A stretch of DNA of 64,000 nt from assembly GCA_009741485.1 (NCBI GenBank), contig CM019220.1, forward strand, positions 25,919,048 to 25,983,047, read 5' to 3'. Position 1 is the first letter of the stretch. Each line of letters begins with the position of its first letter. The notes under the pieces were generated by a model. That model did not search any database. It saw only the letters and a list, made by a program, of their open reading frames with translations, and was not told where the DNA came from. A program made the translations under genes and the position numbers. Origin of the DNA: Malurus cyaneus samueli. Its lineage: Eukaryota; Chordata; Aves; Passeriformes; Maluridae. Below, piece after piece: positions 12,723 to 27,600 of the stretch.

Positions 12723-15700
12723 CTGCCTTCCAGCACAATTCTCATTCCTGCAGATCACAGCACCCCTCAGATCTGCTCCAGGTGGGCAGATAACACCCAT
12801 GTACTTCATAGCCCAGAGGAGGAAAAATCAGAGAGAAAAGGGACTCAAGGATTCAAAGGTTTGGTGTGATTTATAACCAGCACCCGGGGAACCGTGGAGG
12901 CTGATAATATTTGAAAGCAAAGTAAGAACATAAAATTAGAACTGGAGCTAAGATGCTATGCTAAGTGTGATGACCTGACTGCAAACAGCAACTCCTTTCA
13001 CACTTCCTCAGTGCCCTCAGAAGCCTTCAGACACAAGGCAGTTTGGATTTCATTCATGATTCCCTGGTACTACACCATCTAACATCTCAGCACCCTTCCC
13101 CATATTTTGCACCCCTGTGCAGCAAAAGATTAGTTGTAAGTTTCATGAAAAAAACCAACTTTATCAACCGTATCATTCCTTTGGGCATTGCCAGTGTGAA
13201 ACCCCAAGGGATGTAAAATTAAATGCCTGGTGTCCTTAAATCCTGTAAAGTGTATTTTCTAGGAGTTTTGGTTGCTGAAAGCTTCAATGACATCAGGCTG
13301 TTCAGAGTTATCCTTTGTGGGCGTTTTCATCATTCTGACCTCCTATTCTAAAACACAACTGCTAATTCCTCCTTGTCAGAAATAGGACGTTTCAATAAAG
13401 CTGACAGCTTATATCATTATAAAGTTGTGCCCCTTGCTGACTACTGGTTGTAAAAACTTGGACTTGGAAAAAAATCGTAAGCTCTGGAAACAAAAAGATA
13501 TCATCCCTAGACTTGGAGCAGTAAGCACAAAAAATCCCAGGTGAAATACTCTGGTCAGAGGCTCTGAAAAATAGCACACTGAACTTCAGAGCCCTGAAGT
13601 TAGAGGGTAATTTCAGTACTTGGTGAATCTTAAAATAAAGCCTCCATGCAAGCCTTTTTAGGAATGTGGCTCTCATTTGTTTCTAACTGAAGAAATGAAA
13701 ACTATCATTATATAGCTCTGGAAAAGGCTTATTCCCAAATAGATCCTATTTACAGGTCAAATTCTACCCTCTCATGTTTACATTCAACTCCTGTAAAAAA
13801 AAAATTAAATAGCATGCCCTGAAGATCATGGGATTGTGCAAGTGCCCACAGGCTGCTGAGCAAGTTCAGCCCGGAGGTTCCTCTAAGCAGCAACTGTTGC
13901 TCCCTTGCTCTCGTGGGTACCGGGGCACGGCCGTGGTGCCAGGGCTGCCCTGGGCTGGGAGGGTCGATATCCAGAACCTGTGCACTGCTGGCCCTCCCTG
14001 CCTGTACACACCAGCTCATTTAGAGCCAGCCCAGACCCTGCATTCACACCCCTGACCACACTGTCGATGTACTCTGACAGGAGCAGAGCAACCCCAGCAG
14101 AAAAACCCCAAAAGTGTCAGAAAAACGAGCCCTTAAACTCTAATTGCAAAGTCAAACTTCTTAACTATCCCAGGCCTGACAAATTAGTGGTTACAGAAAA
14201 ATGAGTTTCTACAGAAATAAGAAAGATGCCGCACTTAAATAAATTTAAGGTTTAAGGCTTTCAAGATCACTGGCATTTTTCCTGTTTCCTTGAAAAAAAA
14301 TAGAACCACCTCAGCCATACCTTGATGGGCCAACACAGGTGAAACCAAAATGTCAAATTTTTAAATCAAAATCACCTGTCGGGACAACAGAGTGCAGCAT
14401 TTCTTGCTGAAAATAATCTTCAGTTTCTTTTGATTAAAATTACATTTTTTGTTTGTTTGTTTTAATGCTTGTGAGAGAGCCAATCTGCCTGGCAGCCCCC
14501 TCCCTCTCCACGCTGCTGCTGAATTTTGAATGCGTGGGGAAGACGGGATGGCTGTTAACCTCTGTATCATCGGGTCAGCATCTCAACAACATGCTCCTCC
14601 AGCAATCCTACACCTCCTGTCACAGCATTCCTCTACCTCCGCTTGTTTTTCCAAGTTTAATTAAAATCCACTGCAATTTTTTTCCCATCTGCTCTGAGAG
14701 GTTGAGTGGCTTGGCCTTGTTTCTGCTTCTGGAAAGCAGCAGGAACAGAGGGGTTAATGCTCTGGATTCAGAACAAAAACCACAGAGCTGAGGCAGATCT
14801 GCACTCATCCAATCCATTCCCTGACAAAACTTGTTGCTAGTCCTGTCTGCACCATCCTAGATCTCCCAGGTTTCACTGGCTTCTAGCCAAAAGTGTCGTT
14901 TTACTCTCATAATGAAGGGGGCCAGAAGGATTTATCTTTCCCAACCTCTCCCTACATTATGTCCATCCCTGCAGAGCAATCTTCTTGTTTTTCCACATTT
15001 TCTTGCAGTCTGAAACCCTCCCAAGGGCATATCCCCAAGGATCTGCTGAGACGGAGAGCTTCTCAGCTTACAGCTTCTGCCTACAGTGCTGTATTTAGCC
15101 CATTAAAAATCCCAATAAGGTTACACATAAAAGCTCCTTCAAAGTTTTGGTCCTGACACTTTACTTCTCACCTTCTAAATCAAGTTACACCTTATTTGAA
15201 AATCTTCAGAAATTGTTTGGAGGAATGAATGACCTATTCTGAGGCTTTAAAATTAGATCAAAAGTATAAAGTTGCTTCCTCCCAAGCCACTGTATTACTA
15301 AACAAGGAAACGGTCACACAATAAAATTTCCACAAGAAGAATGGAGTCTGTAAACTGAAGCTGTCACAGGTGAAGTAGGGAGAAAAAAAGGCAAAAAAGG
15401 AGCAAAGGCTGATGCTGTAGTATTTATTAAAATCCTGCAAGCTAATTCAACAATATACAAATTGCAGTTCCCACTTTTCAACTTACATCAGGAACTGCCT
15501 CCCTCAAAACAACTACCTCTCCCAAAAAACCAAACCTGTAGGATTGAACGTTCTCTCTAGGCACTAAGTGCAGGCTGAGAGACTCAGGTTAAGAGGGGAG
15601 ATGCCAGTTTTGCCTTGATTGGCTCAAGTCGTCTGCTATTCTCCTGGAGCAGGAGCTTACAGACAAGTACAAAGTCCGCCCACTGAATCTCTCCTTCCCC

Positions 15701-18461
15701 TTTCCATTCTCTTTTCTCCCTCCAACATATCCTGATCAAGTTAGTCACAATATTCCCACTGACTCATGAAAGCCTTCACAAAGCACAGAAAGCACACCTG
15801 AAAAGCAATCCAAAAAAATCCAGCCCTGTATAACGATATGTTAGCTTTCTCTGAAACGTTTCTTCCCTGGGCCTGGAAGACTAATCCAACATTAAATTGT
15901 TCTCCTGCAAGCCCATGAAGAAAACTCAGCTGTAAAAGATCTGCAGCTGGAATCGAACAATCCCACTGACAAGACACAAATATCTGTTCTAATGTGGCTG
16001 CTGTGACTCCACTGGCTCAGTCACTACCAGAGTTGGAGTAGAAACCTTCCTTATTTTAGGTTAAGTGAACAAATACAAATTTGAAAGCAGGGGGAAGGAT
16101 CCTGAAGCCAGTAAGTACTGATTTTACACACTAATTGCTGATAAAACCACACTTAAGGAAAGAATGAACTTTAGCAGCCCATCCATTGTTTCCCATTGCC
16201 ATGGTCTACTGAAGGGAATCTCAACTAGATCAAGCCTGCCTTGAGTTTTACTTTGTGTTTTGATTCCAGCTTTGATAAGGTCACACCTTAGAAGAGCCAT
16301 GCATAGTGTAACAGATGGGGATAAAGCTTTCAGCTACTCCCAGACTCCGCTAATAGCATTTCTAAGAGAAGAAAAATCAAATTTTTTTTTGTATCTATAT
16401 AAATAGGTACGGGTTTTCAAGTTACTTTGGCTCCCACCTCATCCCACCAACCCACACAGGGATGATTCTGCTGCAGTGGAGGCTGTGACAGCTGAGAGCG
16501 CAGGGGCAAATACCCACTCAGGCAGGAGGAGCCGCTACAGCTGCCTCCCCAAGGACCAGGATCACTCCTGGCCTCCCTGTCAAGCCACAGTACTCAGGGA
16601 AGCAATGCCAACCATGAGCTCAATAAACCCCCAGGTCCCCAGACCCAACACTGACACTCCTAGAGTGTCAAAGAGCAGTTTGCACCCGGACCTTTCTTCC
16701 TGAATAAGCCAGCCATCCCCCACTGCTCTCCACTCCTGGCACCAATTTCACACTCTGTATTCAGCCCTCTGAAGCCTCAGACTCTACTTTCAGGCCCCTT
16801 CCTGCTGCCAGCTTGGGATCCGATCCATCCTGGGTGTCACTGGTATGACAGCAGCAGTGTCAACTACAGGATATACTACAGTATTAAAAAAAAATAAATA
16901 ACGAAAACATAGAACAGTGGGGTAATGGTGACCTAATTTCCTGGACTGGCTGTCTGCTAACCACAGCTTTAAGGTTGCAGAGACTCTGGCTCACTATCAG
17001 CTTGCGCTAAAAATGCCTTCTCTGCAAACCAGAAATAAGCTTATTACGTTGTTTTCAGATAAAAAAAAGGAATACCACAAACTTGCATCCCCATGAATAA
17101 TAAACCCAAAACCTTTTTTTTTTCATGTCAAACTTTTACAAGGAATATGACCTATTGTATAGACAGAAGCTTAACTCTCATCTACCACAAGAATGTTGCT
17201 CTCACAAAAATAACCCCACACCAAAATTTCTGCGACACAGACTAAATTTCCAATGAATTATGTTAGAAAGGCCTTCAGTTTAGTATCACTTTATATCCAA
17301 TAAAGAGACAAGAGGTAACATTATTAGCCCTAATGCTGAAAATGAACTGTGGTGGGAAAGTTTTGGAAACTGCATGCCACAGGAATGAAACGCTATGATA
17401 ATGTGAACAGCAATGTGCTTAAGACTGCGGCAGCTGGACCGAGGCAGAAGAGGTCATGCTTAGCAAAGCCTCTGGAATTCCCAGGGATGGTACTGCAGTG
17501 ACACGAAGGAATTTCACGGGATGTTGTATACTCAGTGTACTAAAAAGCAGAAGATTCTGCACCAGACAGCAACAGCTAAGGTGAAAAGTTTTGGAAGAGG
17601 ATCTAAGGAGGAAACTATACAGTAAATAGAGATAAGGGCAGGAGCCAAAGGGTACCAAAAGTGAAAATAATTCAGTTTGGAATAAAAACACACAAAGTCA
17701 GTTGAAACCGCTTTTTAAAAAATATATAGGTAGTTATTTACTTATAAGGGCTCTACTTGTCTTTTTATGTGTTTGACAGAAGTACAGCAAGACCACAACA
17801 TGGCTGTGGCCCACTCTTCCCTCACCAAGTTTCAATGTGTAACATTTGCACATCATTTTACAGTTGCTAAAAAGCAAAGTAATGAAATTAAATTGAAAGA
17901 GGACTAGATCAGTGAAGGAACAGAGCCATCGTATGTCAAGTGATGTTTGATAGATGTGAGCCTGAAATAGTTTCATCAGTTTACAGCCTTGTGTGCCTAC
18001 ACTGTTCATGGCTGGGGGATAGAGCGCACAAGTGCTCAAAACCGCAACTCAGCACACCAGACAATGCAAAAAACCCGGATGAGACTGAATTTACATGGGT
18101 CACAAAGACATTTACACTGGAAACTAAAACAGACATAGAAAAGTTGCAGAGGAGAGGACAAAAGTCTAGCCAAGTTTAAGAGGGGCCTTAAAGAATCTGA
18201 AACAGTGTTGTCTCCTCCATTACTATGGCCCCTCCATTTGCAGCCAGGGATCATGGCAGAAAATTGGCTGAGAAATGTCAGTACCACACATGGGAACTGG
18301 TAAAGAAGCAAAGTATGGGGTCAATCCTTGTAGAAAGCTTCACCTGACAAGGCTTTTCAGGTGCACACTCAAGTCTGGTACCAGCCCAAAGTGCTTGCTA
18401 ATGTCTTCCAACCCCTGGGGAATGGGGAGAGCATTGCTCAAAGGCAAACAGAACATTAATG

Positions 18462-19025
18462 TTCATAGAATCAAAAAATAGCTTGTGATGGAGGGGACCT
18501 TAAAGACCACCCAGTCCCTATCCCTTGTCATAGACAGGGACACCATCCACTAGACAAGTTTGCCCCAAGCCCCTTCCAACATGGCCTTGAACATTTCCAG
18601 GGATGAGGCAGCCACAGCTTCTCTGGGCACCCCGTACCAGGGCCTCACCACCTTCACAGGGAACAATTTCTTCCCATATCCCATCTAATCCTGCCCTCTG
18701 TCAGTTTGAAGCCGTTCCCCCTTGTCCTGTCACTCCAGGCCCTTGTAAATAGTGTTTTTCCATCTTCCTTGTCAGCTTCCTTCTAGTACTGGAAGGCTGC
18801 AAATAGGTCACATGAAAGCTTTCCTTTCCCAGGCTGAACAATACCATTTCTCTCAGCCTTTCCTCACAGCAGAGCTGCTCCATCCCTCTGAGCATCTTGG
18901 TGCTTTCTCTGGGCTGGCTCCAACAGCTCCATGTTCTTCCTGTGCTGGGCCCCAGGGCTGGAGGCAGCTCTGCAGGTGGTGTCTCACCAGAGGGGGACAG
19001 AGGGACAGAATCCCCCCCCCACTTC
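18462..19025 (-). mobile_element. CR1 LINE, 5'-truncated 3' end
   Basis: The plus strand reads as the reverse complement of a CR1 3' end. It begins tcatagaatc, then gaccttaaagaccacccagt, cactagacaagtttgcccca, ggccttgaacatttccaggg, then ctctcagcctttcctcac and ctgctccatccctctgagca. It extends further 5' into the block ending gtctcaccagagg, next to a C9 run. The element therefore lies on the minus strand, in sense with IKZF2, with its 3' end at about 18462. It is diverged and has no intact frame. Open frames across it are shadows. Confidence 0.93.
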
Positions 19026-22000
19026 TGCCTACTTTGCTTTTAGTATGCTTCCAAAATCAGAACCAAGATATTTACTAATATTGATTAACTTGTATAAATC
19101 CCAACTCACTTTCTCAAGGGCATATAATAATCAGGGAAATGCCAAATATCAAACCCTATACATTATCAAGAACAACTGAAGGAGGCAGGTTGATTCCCAG
19201 CAGACGAGACAATTTTGAGAGACCTTTTTGAGTTTTTTTATCAGTACAGGAGGGACAGACATCATTCACACACCAACTGTTTCACAGTGGTAAAAGGTCT
19301 AGAAATGAAGCAGCAGTGTAAAAAGAAGAACAGAAGTACACAGATTTGTTTCAATGCCTGGTTAACTCAGGAAATGTAACTTGGAGACTAAACCTTAAGT
19401 TTTTAACTGAGCAGACTTACTAAATGGCAGTCCTAGATGAATCCACCTAAGCTCCTGCATCTGGTGGTTTGTGTTGGAGCAATCTCTGCTGAAAAGCCAG
19501 CCAACAGCAAAAATTCCAGATCCAGGAGCTAAGAAGGAAAGACAGTGAGCCTAGGCCACCTTATCACACAGCATGTCTTATATCCAACAAAATATTAGGA
19601 AAGCCCTTGGTCTCTCAAAATATCTCATATCTAAAAGGCAATCATGAGCTCCTCTAATGTGTCAGTTGCTTGCCAAGTGATTATTCAGCAGAACTACCAA
19701 GAGAAAAAAGGAAGACACTTCTCTACTTCCTGGCTTTTAAATACATCTTTCTCAATTCAACTGTTTTACTTTTCTCCAGTGTTATTGTAGGTTGTGGGCA
19801 CAGAAAAATCCTGAACTCATCAAGTCTTCCCAGTGTTGCTAATGTGATATTTACAAGATGCTTCCTTACACTGAGTTCTTTTGCACACATGGATCCCAGG
19901 CGCTGTTTTTAAGATTGACTCCAGGAAACAAATTCATTGATAAAAAGAGAAAATACACATGAGGTTGAGTCTTCTATTTCAAGGAAACAGGTAAAAAGTC
20001 AGAACCATTTTCAATCAAAGGTTTCCTTCCTCTTGCCAAGCAGCCCTTGCAGTGATAGTAAGTCAGCAGCCAAAATAGGTGTTGAAATTAATTTTCAAGG
20101 ACTGATCCCCATTTGTCACACTACCCATGAGATAATGAATTATCACATTCCAAGAATCCATCTCAGGGTGAGCACGTACTATTCTGTGGTGAATCTTACA
20201 CCCTCAAAAACCCACCAAACCACCAAATTATATTCAATGCATATACATGAACAAGTTTGTATTGTTCGGGTCTGACAGACAAGATACCTTGAGGTAAGGG
20301 TGGTTGGAATGGCCTCTCCTGAACAGCACTATAGACAGACATTCCTACAGAAATACATCTAGGAAAACTCAGCCTTTCTAAGCCATGCAGTAGTTCCTTC
20401 TAGTATGTAACTCAGATGTGATCAAAGCTGAGGGCATTTGCAAATTCCTACTCTTAGCACTTCAAGAATTCAGTAGGTTTTAAATGGGCATCCAGAAAAC
20501 TTTTGACACTTTAAAGGTATGTTTTCAAAGCAGCTCTTGGGAGGCACATGCACAAATCCCATTATTTGTTAACAGGATTAGTGAACAGTGCTTTGAAAAT
20601 ATATCCCAGACTGTTTTCGTATTAACAGGCACTTTTACAGATCTCAAAGACATTAAAACTTACTCTTTGTAAGCAGACACTGGTCTACTCACTACTGTCT
20701 AAAAATTCCAGGTAGCCAGCTCCAGTTAATCCCTTGTCTCATTTTTTACCTAGGCAGTATACCTTGTTTGTCTGACAGAATTCATAGTGAAGGAATGATC
20801 AAATTGAATTTTGATCATTGGAGTGAATTCATTATTTCAAAGCATATTAAAAAAGAATGGCATTTGTCTTCTTCTTATGTTAAGCACATGGAAAAGGAAA
20901 CAAAACCAAGTTTTATTATGGAGTTTATATTACATTAAAATGATGGCACATTTTAAAAAAACCTGAAACCAATAGTTCATAAAATAGAATATAAAATGCT
21001 CTAAATCAGAAGTCCTTATTAGATCTATTCTTATGGCACTTCACTCCAAATGAAAATTTGGCACAATCTGAGGATTTTTGTTCTGTACAAACATCTTCTA
21101 TAAAAATCAAAGCAAACTTGCCATCATACTTATACAAAAGTTGCAGTAGGTTTTATAAAAAAATAGTACATAGTTCAGCCAAAATCTCTATAGCCTTGAG
21201 AATTTCAGTAAGCCAAGGGAGAGTTAAATCTCCAGTGGTCCAGACACAGGTCAGAGCATTGATTTCTGCTGCTACTAATTCCTCTGAAGCAGACGTCTGA
21301 AGACTTTCATTTTTGCACTGCCTTGTGGCACAGCAAATGAAAAGAGAAAGAAAGTTTTAGTCCTCACTAACTCCAGGCTACCCCAGTCCTATAGTAAAAT
21401 ATGAAACAGCTCATCCAGCTAAAGGGAGCTCATGCCCTCACGTATCCCAGGGCTTCCTGTTTTAGAGCTAGCACAGGTCTTGCCAAGGAAAATCTTGGTT
21501 CTCCTGCTGAAGCTCATGCCAATCAACAGGGTAGCAAACTCATGCTAGAGCTGCACGAAGTCATGAAAAGAACATGGAAAAGACATTGCTGCTGCTGCAC
21601 GACTGCACCATGTCCCACGAAAAGTGAGCGCTGCTATATGTGCACAGCCTTTGCAGGCCTTGGCTTGGACTTCAGAGTAGAGGGGGCTGCCACCAGCCTT
21701 GGAGTGAGAATTTGAGAAGATGAGGGAGGCGTTGCTTAAGGCTCAGACGGCACACAACTGGTGACCCCTATAAAGGTAAAAGGTGCCTGATTGCCCTACG
21801 TGACTCTGAGCCCTCCGCCGTCAGGCCACAGCGCCATATGATCCCATTCAGAAATGTGTCAGACTCCTGCCCACATTCTTGCAGAAGCAAAAGGGTAACT
21901 CTGCTTCATTCCTAGTCTGCTGCTTCTCATGACAATTTTGTAAGTTTAAATGACTTGCCACCCTGCATGGTATTTACCCCTTCCTGTACTGCTCCATGGG

Positions 22001-23999
22001 CCCAATCCCATACCCTTTCAAAAGGTTTAATTTACCAGGACGACTAGATGTGGCAGAATCCACCTTCATTCCTTGACACAGAGGAGAGATTCCCAGACTA
22101 GTCTGAAAAGGGAGCTTCTGAAACAGAAGATGTCTCATAGCTGAGGCGCAGACCTCTGCGTGGGCCAAGCTACCCTGCTTCTCAGGTTGGTGAAACAGCG
22201 TCAACATTTCCCTTCTTCCCTGGAAACACTTCACCAGCAAGATCACGTCATGGCACGTGCCTTTTTTGTAACTTTATCACGTTGCTGCCCAAGACATCTC
22301 ATGTCACCTAAACCCAGCTTTTCCTCCTGTCATTTCCACGCCAGGCAGGTTACAGAAGAAATTCTTGTTCTAGTCCCCGGTCTCCAATCCCGTGCCACAC
22401 ACTCCCACGTTTCATCTATTTTTCATTATTCCAGCCCAAATGTACCAACTCCTTCTGTACAATTTTTCTGATTTTTTTCACATTGATATTGTCCTTTGAA
22501 TTTGAAGAGACATCAGTACCTCCCCATTTTTAATGGCAATTACTTAATGAATATTTGACACAAATCTGTTTTGAGACCTAAGGAGCTTGCCACCTTCTTG
22601 TAGCTTCATAAGTCCCACCTTTTATAGCCTTCCCCAGTCCTCCATTTAGACATTTTCTCATGCACTTTTTAAAAGCTGTATCAATTTCTATCTTAGTTTA
22701 ACTAACAACTTTCTCTAGAAAATATATCAACTGCAGTACCATAATGCAGATAGATTAGGTATACTCTATTCCTTGTTTCCAAGATTAATATATTTTATCA
22801 AAGAGGAAGACACAGCAAATCAATTAATAATCAAACGATGCAATCACCTTTCAAAGTTGAAGTTTAATAAAGTAACCAGGAAACTTCAGTTTAAATATTG
22901 TACCTAATCTTGTATTTAGACTTCTCAGCTGTTTTCTAAACAAAAACTATTAGCCAGAGACTAGTGATTTTGCAAATAAATGGAAGTTTTATAGTCGATT
23001 AGGCACTTTTTATTACCTCAGGGGATATACTATGCACTTATTTAAAAAGCTTAACATTCATTTATTCACACATTTGTTTTACATGTTAATACATTAAAGA
23101 TAATTAACAGCTTCATTTTCTAAATGATTTTTAAATTCGTCACTCATGTCAACCTTATCATAAATGCAAATTGGAATTAGCCTCAACCTCTCAAACCAGT
23201 TTTTATTCATCAGCTTGCAGAGGAGAACAAATCTTTCTCCTTTTCCACCTACTAGCCATCTTACCCACTTCGACTGAACTCTGAATAAACTGAAGAAAAT
23301 ATCCCCGTACCAACAGAAAAAGAAACAACTACAGCAATAAAGCACTTTCAGCAACAAGCTCTGCTTTTAGGTGCTGATTCTGTGACATCCCCAATTTTAG
23401 CAGCTAGACACACTAACATTTCAGCAGCAAATATTTAAGCAGCACTTTTGCTGTTATTTAAGTGATTTTTCTGTTACTGTTGATTTATGTTTTAAAATAG
23501 ACCCTCTCCATTTCAAAGTTAAGCAGGGTTTTAAAAAGTTATTGAATTGAACCTGAAAATCCAATTGACATTTTAAAACTTCCTTTTTAAACTAACGGAT
23601 ATTTATGTACTCGGGTATTCAGCTTGCTCAGCCTGCCTTCGAACAACTTTAGTTGTACAGCTTCCTGAAGGCATCTTAAGGCATTTTCCCCCTTATCCTC
23701 TCTCTTTTCTTTCCTCAATTCTCTGTACTATTGAGGTCACACTAATCCAGCTATAGTTGCTCACATGACTTTTGTTCTGAGAGATGCCAGTGGCTACTGT
23801 GCCATCTCTGTGAGTGGTACTTACTAAATTATGCCTCTGTATGCATTGATTTATTAAAAAAAAAAATCCCCAGGCTTGTGCAAAGTAAGTGTTAGCTAAG
23901 AGGAAGTACACAGAGTTTAATGGACAGGGATGGGCATGTTTTGCTAGGTAGCTAATCAGACTCAGAAAAGCATAAACCCATATAAAACTTCCTGGTAAA

Positions 24000-24610
24000 A
24001 CCTGGTGCTGTCACAACCAGCCAGTCACCGGAGCAGAGAGGAGTCGCTCTCCACGCTGTCCTCCTCCCTTCAGCTGCTGCCCCGTGCACTCAATGGGCTC
24101 CTGCTTTGAGCCAGGATTTAAGGCAGCGTGAGCTGCGCTCGGCTGCATCAGCCGGCCAGGTCAAACAGCTTCCAGGGACACGCACCGGCTACAGGCGCTA
24201 TAGGATAATCCTGGAGTCCTGCCCGGCATTCCTGCTCCTGCTTTCATAATTACACATAAATTACCTGGCTCTAATGAAACGTTCAGAACTTGTGTGGAAT
24301 ACTGTTGCGTGCCTAATGCCTATCTTCAGGTGCATAATTAATTGCTCCGCAAGGCATTTTAAGGCAGGGGGAATAAAAGCTCAGCATAAATACTGATCCG
24401 ACAGTCTGTAAAGCCAATGGACTAGAACAGAAAGGCCTCTGAGAGCAGTAGCTTTCAGCTAAGGCCGCTGATATCGTTATGCAGCGGACTAATTAGGATA
24501 TTATTTGTTACCATTTGGAGGAACAGCTTCTCAGTTTGGTTAGAGGTGAGCACTAATCAGCTGCTGAAATCTAAACTGATTATGTCTGAAGTGTCGACAG
24601 ATGCAAAACT
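24000..24610. promoter_or_regulatory. Candidate regulatory element in intron 3
   Basis: The left part (24000-24240) has about ten CpG, well above the surrounding intron. The right part (24240-24610) is dense in homeodomain-type cores (ataattaattg, ctaattagga, cactaatcagctg) and reads like conserved non-coding DNA with no repeat signature. No coding or splice signals were recognised. The regulatory role is inferred from composition only. Confidence 0.35.
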
Positions 24611-27600
24611 CCCTGAGTGAAGAATGAACATGTGTCAGCTTTCTGAGACAAGCTCGGGGAATACTTGTTTAACAGAAAAAAAGGCACATTATTTAATACT
24701 GTGCAACAGTCATGCACAAATAGAATGAATCATATGGAGAACAGTGGGATAGAATGTACCAGTCTAACACATAGAAATAATTATGTCAAATGTCCTTTTT
24801 CTTCTCAACTGAACACTTTCCTCACCACTGATATTCTCTTAATTGAGTTGTCAGGGATAGGAAAGGGCCAAAAAAAGGCCAAACCTCCCAGACTTGTCAA
24901 CAAAGCATCCTGGTTCACTGTTCTCTAGAATGTACATTAACACTGCTGTTTAAACAAGCATAAATGAGCTGTCCCTTCCACAAACACTAAGCTCAGATCC
25001 TTCCTTGATCCCAAAATGATCTGTGCACATTTTCACATAGTCACCTACCACCACCTGATATTATTTGCACACAACAAAACAGCAATCTTTGCCCTAAGGA
25101 ACTGGGAAGGGAATTTCATAGTAATACTCCCATTCCCGCTCCAAGGCAGTTCAGAAGTAGCAGAAAGATCCTAGTTTTAACCAGGACAGACATTTGGCAG
25201 AGCCAGGGACAACTGCTTCCTTCCTAATTTGGAAGGCCCTAAAATTATTTTAGATTTTGCCAGAGGGACACTCCATCCTGTTTTCAAAATGTCATGGGAC
25301 TGAAAAGGAATAAAAACCAACCGGTTTCCTTTGATCTTCTCCCCAGAGCAGCAGGGTCTCAATGTATTTAGCAGAATCTGGACTGAACAGTTCAGTTCCT
25401 TCTAGCAGGAATAAGGATCAACACTGCATTGAATACAAGTATTAGTATCTACCGGACTGAGGCTTCAAAGACCAGATTTGAGTAGTGAAAAGAACAGAGG
25501 GATACAGCATCAAAAGTGGCACATTTCAGCATAATCACCTGCTCACACAATTACCAGATACAAGACAAAGCAGTCGCAGTCATCACGCTCATTGCATTAA
25601 ACAAGGCAACAACTCGCACACTTATCCCTGTCTGTACTTTGCTGGACCACATGGCTAAAAATGTGCAACAGTTCCAAATGCTCCGTAATAAGTAATAAGA
25701 TGAATTATAAAGACACTGCAGAAGAATCTAAACTACATAAGGTGCTGAGCATATATATGGAAAGAGACAGCCCATATCCCAAAAAGCTTTAATCCTCCTG
25801 AAAATTAAAATCCAAACAAACGTGTGGGTTTGAAATGTCATTGTTCAGCACCAGCCAATGAGATATTCCAGTCTGAGTTTCTGAACCATCTGGTAAAGCA
25901 TCACAACAGCTTTAAGCGTCCAAGGATCTGTCAGGGGCTTTAGTTTAGAAATACTAATAATCCCATCATGTGCAGCTCCTGCTGAATGGAAGATATACCT
26001 ACTCAATGATTTACTCCCCACTCCTTTACCCAACTGCACAAGGGAGAATCAGCCTGAACAAGACCTGCTAACATTTCTTCATTTGAATACCACTTCACTC
26101 AAATTATTTGAGAACTATTACCTAGAACCACAGTCCTTTAACTTGCAAGTCAAAGTGAGGACCTTTGGTGGGTCAAAAGGAAAGAACAACTTCCAGGAAA
26201 AGCATTAAAAAAATATTTTGCTTTGAACTACTTAGTTCTACAGATTTTATGCTAGGGATTTCTTCCTTACTTACAGTCTACCTTGACTTTTACAGGTGAC
26301 ATTTGGGTGAAGGAAAAAAAAAGTAGGGAGGGAGTTTCATTAAACACATTTAACAGTCCTATACAACCCACAAAGCAAGAAACTCTGGTCTGGTGAAATG
26401 AGCTTGTAGCTGGAAGACAGGCATTTCAGTGTGTGTGTGGCTTGGTTTCTGTCTTGCTGTGTGTCACTGTGACTGCAATCACTTGGATCAACGCTACAAA
26501 TGTCCAACTGCATGTATTCCTGATCCATTTGGAAATGGTCTAACAATCTCTGCCATCTCTAAAAGTCAGGCCTACAACATCCCAAGGGAGACATTCCAAA
26601 GAGACAGGTGGCTCTTGCTAAAAGAGAAAATAAGCTCTTCTTCCACCTCCAGTCTTTGAAAGTTCAGAGAATGCTGCCTGTTCATCATTAAAGAGGATTT
26701 GAAGGCTTGGGATGAAATACCCTTTTAGAAATGTATCTGTAGACTAAAAGCACTAATAGGGGGGCTTGGAGTTCTTTATTCCTTTTGATTCCAGAAGGGT
26801 TTATGACAGTTCCAACAAGTATGAAATTGAACTACCACTTTAGGACCATTGACCCCAACACGTGGCCTGTGGTCAGTGTATTACCCAGCATCACTTGGGT
26901 AACCTTGATAAAATTAACAGACATAGAAAAATGAGGTGACACAGAGACCTGAATACATCATGTTTGCTGTGCTGCTATTGCCCACAGGCTGAGAGCAGCT
27001 GCTAACTGTTTTTTAGACCAGCAGTTTGCAGACACCAGAACATGGGATAATACTCCTCGGAGGGCATACAAACACAAAGGAAGAAATGAAAAGGTGTTGT
27101 TAAATAGTCTTAAATTCACTCAGTGAGACCCATAGCTACAATGCAAGATGGCATTTGGTCTGGAAATTAGAAAAAAAAATATTGAAATAGACCACTTTTT
27201 AGAAGAAAGCAGCCTTTGAAAATAGCCTCACTGGAAAGGCACTCTAAGCTCAATACACAGACTCTTCAGGGAAGTTGTTTAAAAATGCTTTGTACACAGC
27301 CAATGAACTCCCACTTATTGATTGAGATGGCATCTCTTAATTGTTCAGTTCGTTAAATATTTCTCTTTGAAGAATTTTCTTTCCAAAGAACCACTTACAC
27401 CACTTTCTGTAACTTGCTACTCAATCTATCAGCGGACACAAAAGACTTATATACATGATGATGAGCTTTTAGTAGTTAAAAAATAAACCAGCAGCAACAA
27501 CAATGAGAAAAAAAGTGATTTGTCTTTGAAAACCACACTGGAAAATAACTACTTACAGGTAATTCTAAATAGAGACTTGTGAAGTAAAGACAAATGCAAC

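Noticed and set aside
18752..19179. 108-aa and 82-aa frames near 18.8-19.2 kb
   Set aside because: They lie over the CR1 element and its edge and are not genes.
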